Positions 1 through 6,217 of a stretch of 8,189 nt of DNA are shown here, piece by piece. This DNA comes from Syntrophaceae bacterium (GTDB lineage: Bacteria; Desulfobacterota; SM23-61). Numbering within the stretch: position 1 is the stretch's first letter; every line of letters begins with the position of its first letter. The stretch is taken from NCBI GenBank assembly GCA_003154025.1, contig PMCE01000174.1:45378-53566 (forward strand), given 5' to 3'. The position numbers were made by a program, and so were the translations under genes. The notes beneath the pieces are model-generated. The model searched no databases. It saw only the letters and a list, made by a program, of their open reading frames with translations, and was not told the origin of the DNA.

Positions 1-735
1 CTTCGGGAGACCCAGCAGCAGTTGATCCAGTCGGAGAAAATGGCTTCGGTGGGGCAGCTGGCTGCCGGGGTGGCGCATGAAATCAACAACCCCTTGGGGA
101 CCATTCTCCTGTATTCGCACATGATCCTGGAGAAGCTGGAGGGAAAGGACACCCGCAAGGAAGAGCTGGAGACCATCGCCAAGGAAGCCACCCGGTGCCG
201 GGACATCGTCCGGGGACTCCTGGACTTTGCCCGTCAGAGAAAGCTTCAGGTCGAAAATGTGGATGTCAACAAAATCTTGGAAGAGGTTCTCTCCCTGGTG
301 GCAGCCCAGCCCTCTTTCCGGAGGGTGGAGCTCTTGAAGACCCTGGATCCTTCCCTGCCCGCGACAGGAGGAGACCCGGTGCAGCTAAAAGAGGTGTTTC
401 TGAATATCTTCTCCAACGCCGGCGAGGCCATGCCGGAAGGAGGGAGGGTCGCGGTGAGCTCGCGGTTCCTGGAAGGGGGGGCCAACCAGATTGAGGTGAC
501 GATCCAGGACAGCGGCCAGGGAATTCCCCAGGAGAATCTGGATAAAATCTTCATGCCCTTCTTTACCACCAAGAAGATCGGCCAGGGAACGGGACTGGGG
601 CTGGCCATCGCCTACGGCATCGTGAAGATGCACCGTGGGGCGATCGAAGTGAAGAGCAAAGTGGGGGAAGGGACTACCTTTTGGGTGAAGCTGCCGGCGT
701 CCCCTTCGGCCAAAAGCCAGGAGACGGTGGGCTGA
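1..735 (+). CDS. Sensor histidine kinase, C-terminal part (5' truncated by window)
   Basis: The reading frame is open from base 1, so the gene begins upstream and only the last 244 residues are seen; the TTG at 22 is internal. The visible part is a transmitter core. It has a HisKA dimerisation helix with the phospho-accepting histidine in HEINNPLG (His at about visible residue 26), then a HATPase_c domain with the N box (NIFSNAGEAM, about 136-145), G1 box DSGQG (170-174), FFTTK lid region and G2 box GTGLG (196-200). The HEINNPLG and FFTTK style is typical of NtrB-like kinases. The protein should autophosphorylate and pass phosphate to a receiver, most simply the receiver protein encoded 52 bp downstream or the receiver domain of the hybrid kinase after it. 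Its sensor domain lies outside the window, so the signal is unknown. The link to hydrogenase is inferred only from the maturation genes downstream. Confidence 0.95.
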   Translation, partial: LRETQQQLIQSEKMASVGQLAAGVAHEINNPLGTILLYSHMILEKLEGKDTRKEELETIAKEATRCRDIVRGLLDFARQRKLQVENVDVNKILEEVLSLVAAQPSFRRVELLKTLDPSLPATGGDPVQLKEVFLNIFSNAGEAMPEGGRVAVSSRFLEGGANQIEVTIQDSGQGIPQENLDKIFMPFFTTKKIGQGTGLGLAIAYGIVKMHRGAIEVKSKVGEGTTFWVKLPASPSAKSQETVG

Positions 736-787
736 TGGGGAAGCCCGGGTTTTCTCCGCCGAAGAGGAGAAGAAGAGCGAGGGGAAG

Positions 788-1207
788 ATGAGCACCAGCC
801 CGAAAATCTTGATCGTGGATGATGACCCGGATTTCATCGAAATCGGCAAGCTCTCCTTGGAGGGGAAAGGGTACCGGGTTCTTTCCGCTTCCACCGGAAA
901 AGAAGGATGGGAGATGGTGGAGAAAGAAACACCGGATCTCATCATCCTGGACCTGATGATGGAGGATCTGGATGCCGGCATGGCGCTCAGCGGAAAGGTC
1001 AAGAGCCATCCCCGGTATCAAGCCATTCCCATTTTGATGCTGACTTCCATTTCTCGCGAGACGGGAATGGACTTCACTCCTCGGACGGAGGAAGACCTTA
1101 AGAAGCTGCGGGTGGATGATTTCCACTCCAAACCGATCAAGCCCCGACTCTTGCTGGAAAAAGTGGAGACGCTCCTGCGTCGCCGGGCCGACAAAAAAGA
1201 AGGCTGA
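788..1207 (+). CDS. Stand-alone response regulator receiver protein with enlarged beta4-alpha4 region
   Basis: This 139-residue protein is one CheY-like receiver domain without an output domain. The acidic pocket is the DDD at residues 11-13, the phospho-acceptor is Asp55 in LIILDLMMED, the switch Thr is at 86 (LMLTS), and the conserved Lys is at 115 (FHSKP). Between beta4 and the Lys there is an extra stretch of about 15 residues (roughly 90-108, including MDFTPRTEEDL), longer than in CheY. From memory, similar lone receivers with this extended segment are common in anaerobes near redox and hydrogenase genes; this needs a search. The ATG at 788 follows a purine-rich GAGGGGA ribosome site. 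The gene lies between two histidine kinases and probably shares their transcript, which suggests a phosphate shuttle. It ends 13 bp before the next start. Confidence 0.93.
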   Translation: MSTSPKILIVDDDPDFIEIGKLSLEGKGYRVLSASTGKEGWEMVEKETPDLIILDLMMEDLDAGMALSGKVKSHPRYQAIPILMLTSISRETGMDFTPRTEEDLKKLRVDDFHSKPIKPRLLLEKVETLLRRRADKKEG

Positions 1208-1220
1208 AGGAGCCGGATCC

Positions 1221-2693
1221 ATGATGCCACTAACCAAAATTTTGATCGTCGACGATGAGCCTCCCATTCGGGTGGCTTGCGCCAAGATCCTGTCCGAACA
1301 GGGGTCCACGACGGTGGTGGCGGAGAACGGCCTGGTGGGCCTGGAAAAGGCCAAGGCCCAGGACTTCGACCTCGTCCTGATCGACCTGAAGATGCCCCAA
1401 ATGGACGGAATGGAACTCCTGGGGCACCTGAATGTGCTGGACCCGGACCTGGTCAAGATCGTGATCACGGGTTTCGCCACGCTGGATACGGCCATCGAGG
1501 CGGTCCAGAAGGGGGCCTACGATTATCTCCCCAAACCCTTTACCCCGGGAGAGCTGAGGACTCGGGTCAATCGGGGGCTGGAAAAACGCGCCCTCCTGCG
1601 AGAGGCCAAGAGGCTGCGGGAGGAGAGGGAAAAAAATCTTCTCGAGCTGGCCAACGAGAAGAATCGGACCCAGACGATCATTCATTGCATGGGGGACGGC
1701 CTGCTGGTCACCAACCGGGACCGCCAGGTGGTGCTCTGCAATCCCTCGGGACGACGCCTTTTGAAGGTCAAGCGACCTGTACAGGTGGGGGAGCCCCTGG
1801 ACCAGGTGGCCGGCTGCCCGGAGTTCGTCGAGCTGATCGAGAGCACCTTGAACCTGAAGGGAGGCCAGGAGATGACTTCCAAAGAAATCTCCCCCGCCTC
1901 TCCCTCCGACCCGGTGCTCATGGCCAACTGCGCGCCGGTAAAGGATGAAAAAGGACAAATCATAGGGGTAGTCACGGTCTTGAGGGATATCACCGAGCTG
2001 AAGGAGTTGGACAAGGCTAAATCCACCTTCGTATCCATGGTGGCCCATGAGCTGCGGGCCCCTTTGGCGGCCATCGAGGGATATTTGGATGTCATCCTGG
2101 ATGGGGTGGGGGTGGAAGACCCCCAAAAAATAAACCGGATCCTCGACCGGTCACGAGAGCGCACCCGGGGGCTCCTGGCCCTGATTAACGACTTGCTGGC
2201 CATTTCCCGGATGCAGGGCGGCAGAGTTTCCCGAGAAAAGGAAAGACTTCAGCTCAGCTCCCTCCTGAGGGAGGTGGTGGAGTTGATCAAAGGGGAGGCC
2301 CTTGAACGTCAGGTCGAACTGGTCGCGGATTTTTCCGAGGAACTGCCTTTGATCTCCGCCAACCGGGAGGACCTCACCCGGGTCTTCACCAACCTGGTCG
2401 ACAATGCCATTAAATACAACCGCCCGGGCGGAAAAGTCTTCGTCCGCGCCCGGGCCAACGATGCCTTCATCCACGTGGAGGTCCAGGATACGGGAATCGG
2501 AATCCCGAAAGAAGAGAGGGAAAAGATCTTCGATGAGTTTTATCGGGTGAAGAGCAAGGAGACCCAAAGAATCAGCGGAACGGGACTGGGTCTTTGCATT
2601 GCCAAAAGGATCCTGGAGGCGCATAATGGAGATATCGAGGTAGAAAGTCAGATGAATGTGGGAAGCACTTTTCGAGTGCTCCTGCCGATATAA
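1221..2693 (+). CDS. Hybrid kinase: receiver - PAS - HisKA - HATPase
   Basis: The chosen start is the ATG at 1221, preceded by GAAGGAG; an earlier in-frame start at 1116 would overlap the receiver gene heavily and adds residues with no receiver homology. The 490-residue product has an N-terminal receiver (acidic DDE 11-13, phospho-acceptor Asp55, Thr83, Lys105 in YLPKPF), a charged coiled-coil linker (about 118-150), a PAS domain (about 151-262, ending in the typical VLRDITELKELD), HisKA with His276 in HELRAPL, and HATPase_c with N box NLVDNAIKYN (Asn395), DTGIG (423-427) and GTGLG (453-457). No transmembrane segment is seen, so it is probably cytoplasmic. The receiver resembles those of NtrC-type regulators (GFATLDTAIEAVQKGAYDYLPKPF style). 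A kinase with an N-terminal receiver can accept phosphate from another kinase, so a relay with the upstream kinase is plausible. The target is not visible. Confidence 0.94.
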   Translation: MMPLTKILIVDDEPPIRVACAKILSEQGSTTVVAENGLVGLEKAKAQDFDLVLIDLKMPQMDGMELLGHLNVLDPDLVKIVITGFATLDTAIEAVQKGAYDYLPKPFTPGELRTRVNRGLEKRALLREAKRLREEREKNLLELANEKNRTQTIIHCMGDGLLVTNRDRQVVLCNPSGRRLLKVKRPVQVGEPLDQVAGCPEFVELIESTLNLKGGQEMTSKEISPASPSDPVLMANCAPVKDEKGQIIGVVTVLRDITELKELDKAKSTFVSMVAHELRAPLAAIEGYLDVILDGVGVEDPQKINRILDRSRERTRGLLALINDLLAISRMQGGRVSREKERLQLSSLLREVVELIKGEALERQVELVADFSEELPLISANREDLTRVFTNLVDNAIKYNRPGGKVFVRARANDAFIHVEVQDTGIGIPKEEREKIFDEFYRVKSKETQRISGTGLGLCIAKRILEAHNGDIEVESQMNVGSTFRVLLPI

Positions 2694-2698
2694 GAACC

Positions 2699-2750
2699 GT
2701 TGCTCGTTACTCGTTGCGCGTTCGAAAACGCCCGACCAGTAACCAGTAAC
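2699..2750. repeat. Imperfect hairpin made of 7-nt repeat units
   Basis: Bases 2699-2722 can pair with 2727-2750 around a CGAA tetraloop (core GCGTT/AACGC). I count pairing at all but three of the 24 positions, with two G-T wobbles. The C-C mismatches at 2705/2744 and 2712/2737 lie exactly seven bases apart and a further C-C opposition follows at 2698/2751, because the arms are built from 7-nt units (CTCGTTA, CTCGTTG on the left; CCAGTAA on the right). It begins six bases after the hybrid-kinase stop codon. There is no T run, so it is not a standard intrinsic terminator. Confidence 0.8.
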
Positions 2751-2820
2751 CAGTTGAATTTCCCTGCGAGGGAGGCGATTGCTGACCTCAGGGGGACGAA
2801 GGGTCGGAGATGGAATCCGA

Positions 2821-2852
2821 AGCCCAGCCCCCTCGGGGCTGGGCTTTTTTTT
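2821..2852 (+). terminator. Strong intrinsic terminator in the leader of the hydrogenase maturation genes
   Basis: An 11-bp perfect GC-rich stem (AGCCCAGCCCC at 2821-2831 and GGGGCTGGGCT at 2835-2845) closes on a 3-nt CTC loop and runs into eight T (2845-2852). It should end transcription coming from the kinase genes. It stops two bases before the GGAGG ribosome site of the next gene, so any transcript of that gene starting upstream must pass through it. It may be a simple operon terminator or the expression platform of an attenuator. A small TCGGA/TCCGA hairpin (2804-2808 with 2816-2820) abuts its 5' side. Confidence 0.92.
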
Positions 2853-2865
2853 CGGAGGAACCGAG

Positions 2866-3117
2866 ATGGAAAGAAGACTGGGGGTGGTGGGGATCGTGGT
2901 TGAAGACCGGAAGAAAATTGCTCCTCAGGTCAATCAAATTCTCAGCGAGCATGGGGAGATGATCGCCGGAAGAATGGGACTCCCCTACCGTGGGAGGAAA
3001 GTTTCGGTCATTGCCCTGATCGTCGACGGGAGTACGGATGAAATCGGATCGATGGCCGGCAAACTGGGCATGCTCCCGGGGGTGCATGTCTGCTCTTCAT
3101 TAATTCGCAAATCCTAG
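2866..3117 (+). CDS. TM1266-family small regulator of the iron-only hydrogenase system
   Basis: This 83-residue protein matches the pattern of the TM1266 family (iron-only hydrogenase system putative regulator, ACT/ferredoxin-like fold). Visible hallmarks are the N-terminal RLGVVGIVVEDR strand, the VNQILSEHGEMIAGRMGLPY segment (about 22-41), VSVIALIVDGSTDEIG (46-61), and GKLGMLPGVHV near the C-terminus. Members are usually 80-90 residues and sit beside hydE, hydF or hydG, as here, 31 bp before hydG. The biochemical role is not established; ligand or metal sensing is inferred from the fold class. ATG 2866 has GGAGG at 2854-2858. An in-frame start at 2779 is rejected because it would translate straight through the terminator hairpin. 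There is no helix-turn-helix, so direct DNA binding is not evident. Confidence 0.88.
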   Translation: MERRLGVVGIVVEDRKKIAPQVNQILSEHGEMIAGRMGLPYRGRKVSVIALIVDGSTDEIGSMAGKLGMLPGVHVCSSLIRKS

Positions 3118-3148
3118 GAATTGAGCGGAACTTAGAAAGGAAAGAGAG

Positions 3149-4543
3149 ATGGCGGAAAAAATCAAAGTGATCGACGAGGAACTAATTTACAGGAATCTGG
3201 AAGAGGGGAGGGGAAAACCCCGGGAAGTGGTCTTGGGAATCCTGGAGAAGGCCAAAGAAGCCAAGGGGCTGGAGCCCGAAGAGGCTGCCGTTTTGCTTCA
3301 AACGGAGGATCCGGAGCTCCTGGGGGAGATTTATCAGGCCGCCCGGGAAGTGAAGATGAGGATTTACGGGAAGCGCCTGGTCCTCTTTGCCCCTCTCTAC
3401 CTGAGTAACTATTGTGTGAACAACTGCCGGTACTGCGGATTCCGTAGGGACAACCGGTTGATTTCCCGCAAGCGTTTGAACATGGAAGAGATCCAGAGTC
3501 AGGTCCAGGAGCTGGAGAAATTGGGGCATAAGCGGCTGCTCATCGAGTGCGGAGAATCCTCCCTCTCGGATATGGACTACGTGGAGGAAGCCATTGCCAC
3601 GATCTACGACACCAAAATCGAGAACGGGGAGATCCGCCGGGTAAACGTAAACATCGCGGCCACCACGGTGGATCATTACCGCCGCCTGAAAGCCGCCAGG
3701 ATCGGTACGTACCAGCTATTCCAGGAGACCTACCATCGGGCGACCTACGAGGCCATCCACGAAGGCCCCAAAAGGGATTATGAACGGCAGGTTCTGGCCC
3801 AGGACCGGGCCCAGGAAGCGGGGATCGATGACGTGGGACTGGGGGTTCTCTTCGGCCTCTACGATTACAAATTTGAGGTTCTGGCGCTCCTTTTTCACGC
3901 CCGCCATCTGGAGGAGGGATTCGGCGTGGGGCCCCACACCATCTCGGTCCCCCGGATCCGCCCGGCCCCGGGCGTGGATTTTCGCCTTCCCCATCTGGTT
4001 GCGGACGGGGATTTCAAAAGGCTGGTCGCCGTCCTCCGTCTCTCCGTCCCCTATACGGGGATGATCATCTCCACCCGGGAAAGCGTGGAGATGAGAGCCG
4101 AAGCCTTTTCCCTGGGGATTTCCCAGACCAGTGCGGGATCGCGCACCTCTCCGGGCGGTTACGGGGCCAAGGAAGGCGGAGAGGGGGAAGATCTCAGCGC
4201 CCAATTCCAGACCGCCGACCACCGATCTCCCGATGAAGTGATCCGTTCCATCTGCAATCTCGGCTATCTTCCCAGCTTTTGTACGGCCTGCTACCGGCGG
4301 GGGAGGACGGGAAAAGAATTCATGGATATAGCCAAACCGGGGGAGATCCAACATCTGTGCGGTCCCAACGCCGTTCTCACCTTCAAGGAGTACCTGCTGG
4401 ACTACGCCACCCCGGAGACCCGCGAAGTAGGGGAAGGGGCCCTGGCCAGCCACCTCGAAGAAATCACCAACCCCGGCCTCAAGGAAAAGACTCAGGAGAG
4501 GATTCAGGAACTGGAGGAGGGGAAGCGGGATCTTTACTTCTAG
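3149..4543 (+). CDS. hydG: [FeFe] hydrogenase H-cluster radical SAM maturase HydG
   Basis: HydG is a cytoplasmic radical SAM enzyme that cleaves tyrosine to p-cresol and dehydroglycine and yields CO and cyanide as an Fe-bound synthon for the H-cluster. The 464-residue length is normal for the family. The N-terminal SAM cluster motif CX3CX2C is Cys89, Cys93 and Cys96 in NYCVNNCRYCGF. The diagnostic C-terminal auxiliary cluster motif CX2CX22C is Cys378, Cys381 and Cys404; this separates HydG from the related thiamine enzyme ThiH. SAM-contact segment LLIECGESS lies at about 130-138, and the C-terminal biotin/thiamin-synthesis-associated region is intact. The start ATG has an AGAAAGGAAAGAG ribosome region. 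It probably shares a transcript with the TM1266-type gene (31-bp gap) and with hydE (109-bp gap containing a hairpin). All key cysteines are present, so it should be functional. Confidence 0.97.
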   Translation: MAEKIKVIDEELIYRNLEEGRGKPREVVLGILEKAKEAKGLEPEEAAVLLQTEDPELLGEIYQAAREVKMRIYGKRLVLFAPLYLSNYCVNNCRYCGFRRDNRLISRKRLNMEEIQSQVQELEKLGHKRLLIECGESSLSDMDYVEEAIATIYDTKIENGEIRRVNVNIAATTVDHYRRLKAARIGTYQLFQETYHRATYEAIHEGPKRDYERQVLAQDRAQEAGIDDVGLGVLFGLYDYKFEVLALLFHARHLEEGFGVGPHTISVPRIRPAPGVDFRLPHLVADGDFKRLVAVLRLSVPYTGMIISTRESVEMRAEAFSLGISQTSAGSRTSPGGYGAKEGGEGEDLSAQFQTADHRSPDEVIRSICNLGYLPSFCTACYRRGRTGKEFMDIAKPGEIQHLCGPNAVLTFKEYLLDYATPETREVGEGALASHLEEITNPGLKEKTQERIQELEEGKRDLYF

Positions 4544-4546
4544 TGC

Positions 4547-4630
4547 GGAGTTCGGAGTTTTGAGTTCGGAGTAAAAACCTTTTGTTCTTCCATTCATATC
4601 TGTTACTCCGGACTCCGGACCCCGAACTCC
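4547..4630. repeat. Long imperfect inverted repeat with 7-nt periodicity between hydG and hydE
   Basis: Bases 4547-4574 can pair with 4603-4630 across a 28-nt AT-rich loop. I find two clear mismatches in 28 positions, with three G-T wobbles. The left arm reads as heptamers CGGAGTT, CGGAGTT, TTGAGTT, CGGAGTA; the right arm, on the other strand, reads as related heptamers such as TCCGGAG. It starts three bases after the hydG stop codon and ends 22 bases before the hydE start. In RNA it could stabilise the hydG 3' end or limit flow into hydE. It lacks a T tract directly after the stem, although TTTTT lies at 4644-4648. Confidence 0.82.
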
Positions 4631-4652
4631 AAACTTCGAGCTGTTTTTGAAT

Positions 4653-5720
4653 ATGATTCGTGAGAGATTTCTTCAAATCCTTCAGGCCGGTGAGCGGGGG
4701 GAGGATCTCCCTTCGGACGATCTCGTCTTCTTGTTGGCGACCCCGGATGAAGAAGAGGCCGAAGCCCTGTTCCGGGCAGCCGATCGGGTCCGCCAGAGGT
4801 CGGTGGGCGATGAAGTCCACCTACGGGGCATCGTGGAGTTTTCCAATATCTGTTCCCAGAACTGCCTGTATTGCGGGCTGCGGAGGGACAATCACCGACT
4901 GCTGCGGTACCGCATGACGGGGGAGGAGATCATCGCCTCGGTGAAAGAGGTCAAAGCCAGAGGGCTCCGGACCGTGGTCCTCCAGTCGGGGGAGGACCCT
5001 TGGTTCACTAAGGAGCGCCTCTCCGATCTGATCCTCAGGATCAAGGAGGAGACCGGTCTGACCATCACCCTATCGGTAGGAGAGCGTTCCGAGACAGAGT
5101 ATCGGGTCTGGAAGAAATCCGGGGCCGACCGTTATCTCTTGAAACAGGAAACCTCCTCAGAGGATCTTTTCGCGAAACTCCGCCCGGGGCGAAGCCTGAC
5201 GGAGAGGCTGGCCTCCCTCAAGACTTTACGAAGGTTGGGCTACGAAGTGGGGTCGGGAAATATGGTCGGGCTTCCCGGGCAGAGTGAAAAAGACTTGATT
5301 CGTGACATTCAGCTCTTCCGGGAGTCGAACTTCGATATGATCGGAGTCGGTCCATTCATTCCCCATCCCCAAACCCCGCTGGCGAAAGCCGCTCCCGGAG
5401 ATTTGCGATTAACCCTGAAGGTTCTGGCCATCACCCGCATGGTGACGCGGGACACCAATCTGCCGGCCACCACCGCATCGGGAGTGCTGAACCCGGAGGG
5501 GAGGAGGAAGGCTCTCCTCGCCGGTGCCAATGTGATCATGCCGGATATCACCCCCCAGAAATACCGTGAGCATTACGAAATCTATCCGGGGAAGACCAAA
5601 CTCGATGGAGGGCTGGATTCCGTCATCAGGCTCATATCCTCCCTGAGACGGAAGGTCAGCCAAAGCCCCGGATACCGCCGGTCTCTGCTGGAGTCTGGAA
5701 AGCGCAGTCCGTGCGACTGA
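4653..5720 (+). CDS. hydE: [FeFe] hydrogenase H-cluster radical SAM maturase HydE
   Basis: HydE is the second radical SAM maturase. Published work indicates that it acts on the HydG-derived Fe(CO)2(CN)-cysteine synthon on the way to the two-iron subcluster. The product is 355 residues from ATG 4653, the usual size. CX3CX2C is Cys67, Cys71 and Cys74 in NICSQNCLYCGLRRDN. Other family signatures are LQSGED (110-115), GSGNMVGLPGQ (200-210), FIPHPQTPL (235-243), LPATTASGVLNPEGR (270-284), and ANVIMPDITP followed by YPGK (311-314). The three C-terminal cysteines that bind the auxiliary cluster of Thermotoga HydE are absent; the only other cysteine is 354. That cluster is known to be dispensable. 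No good Shine-Dalgarno is visible; a TTG two codons upstream (4647) is an alternative start. It likely follows hydG on one mRNA. Confidence 0.96.
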   Translation: MIRERFLQILQAGERGEDLPSDDLVFLLATPDEEEAEALFRAADRVRQRSVGDEVHLRGIVEFSNICSQNCLYCGLRRDNHRLLRYRMTGEEIIASVKEVKARGLRTVVLQSGEDPWFTKERLSDLILRIKEETGLTITLSVGERSETEYRVWKKSGADRYLLKQETSSEDLFAKLRPGRSLTERLASLKTLRRLGYEVGSGNMVGLPGQSEKDLIRDIQLFRESNFDMIGVGPFIPHPQTPLAKAAPGDLRLTLKVLAITRMVTRDTNLPATTASGVLNPEGRRKALLAGANVIMPDITPQKYREHYEIYPGKTKLDGGLDSVIRLISSLRRKVSQSPGYRRSLLESGKRSPCD

Positions 5721-5721
5721 G

Positions 5722-5823
5722 GCGAAATCCCCCTATCCAAGCCAGCCTTTTTCCATCCTCCTGGCGCGTGCTGATTTCCTCACCGGACAGAAAATCCTGC
5801 TTCCCAAATGGGGGGATTTCCGC
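5722..5823. repeat. Inverted-repeat intergenic element after hydE
   Basis: The perfect arms GAAATCCCCC (5724-5733) and GGGGGATTTC (5811-5820) are each flanked by GC, so the repeat extends with a bulge. Two smaller stems fit inside: GCCAG 5741-5745 with CTGGC 5761-5765, and GATTT 5773-5777 with AAATC 5792-5796. Together they could form a three-way junction in RNA. The C-run/G-run ends resemble the small palindromic intergenic elements scattered in many bacterial genomes, which may be the better explanation. No coding potential is seen. Confidence 0.5.
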
Positions 5824-5882
5824 TCAAGGGAAAAGGACTCATGTCATTTTGACGACTTGAAGGCAGGAATTTCATAAATCCC

Positions 5883-5913
5883 TTGACTTTCAACGGAAAC
5901 ATTTTAGTATAAT
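5883..5913 (+). promoter_or_regulatory. Sigma70-like promoter for zapB-zapA
   Basis: TTGACT (5883-5888) and a perfect TATAAT (5908-5913) are separated by 19 bp, longer than the ideal 17. The region is AT-rich compared with its surroundings. Transcription would begin near 5920 and give a leader of about 40 nt before zapB. A weaker overlapping pair, TTGACG (5849-5854) with CATAAA (5873-5878) at 18 bp, lies just upstream and could be a second promoter. Confidence 0.65.
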
Positions 5914-5962
5914 ATCTAATAGCTGGAATAGTCTTTGGGAAGGAGGAAGCGAAGCAGGCAAG

Positions 5963-6217
5963 GTGGGCAAGGAGATGGATACGTTCGATATCCTCGAAGA
6001 GAAAATTAGCGGATTGGTAAATGCTTACTCGGCCATGCGGGAAGAAACAACCGCCCTGGGAGAGAGATTGGCGGAGAAAGAATTGGAAATTCAGAAACTC
6101 AAGGAAAGGATTTCCCTTCTCTCCCGGGAGCGCGAGGCGGCGCGCGAGAAGGTCGAGGGCCTGCTGAAACGCGTGGACCGCCTTATCTTGCCCCAGGCTG
6201 CGGTGGGAAAGGGATGA
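5963..6217 (+). CDS. zapB: ZapB-like coiled-coil cell division protein
   Basis: This is a small acidic/basic heptad protein of 84 residues from the GTG at 5963, or 80 from the ATG at 5975. Almost the whole length (about 6-75) is predicted coiled coil by eye, with repeating Leu/Ile spacing (LEEKISGLVNAYSAM, LAEKELEIQKLKERISLL). ZapB proteins are short coiled coils that link the Z-ring, through ZapA, to other division factors. The gene overlaps zapA by 4 bp (ATGA), so the two should be translationally coupled. The start is unsettled: AGGAGG (5941-5946) is 16 nt before the GTG, and GGAG touches the ATG directly. Low sequence complexity makes the family call less sure than that of its neighbour; the position next to zapA supports it. 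Confidence 0.75.
   Translation: MGKEMDTFDILEEKISGLVNAYSAMREETTALGERLAEKELEIQKLKERISLLSREREAAREKVEGLLKRVDRLILPQAAVGKG

Noticed and set aside
1116..1220. Longer N-terminal start of the hybrid kinase at 1116
   Set aside because: It overlaps the receiver gene by about 90 bases and adds residues that are a frame-shifted reading of that gene; ATG 1221 has GAAGGAG and begins right at the receiver domain.
2779..2865. Earlier start of the TM1266-type gene at 2779
   Set aside because: The added codons read through the terminator stem and T run and do not match the family N-terminus; ATG 2866 has GGAGG at good distance.
2810..2962. Leader ORF starting at ATG 2810, rich in tryptophan
   Set aside because: The tryptophans come from GTGGTGGGG-type codons of the overlapping gene read in another frame, and no proper ribosome site precedes it.
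3149..4543. Thiamine enzyme ThiH instead of HydG
   Set aside because: ThiH lacks the C-terminal CX2CX22C cluster motif, which is complete here, and hydE and a TM1266-type gene flank it.
3716..4597. Long minus-strand ORF opposite hydG
   Set aside because: It mirrors the codon pattern of hydG, which has all catalytic motifs; GC-rich genes often give long antisense frames.
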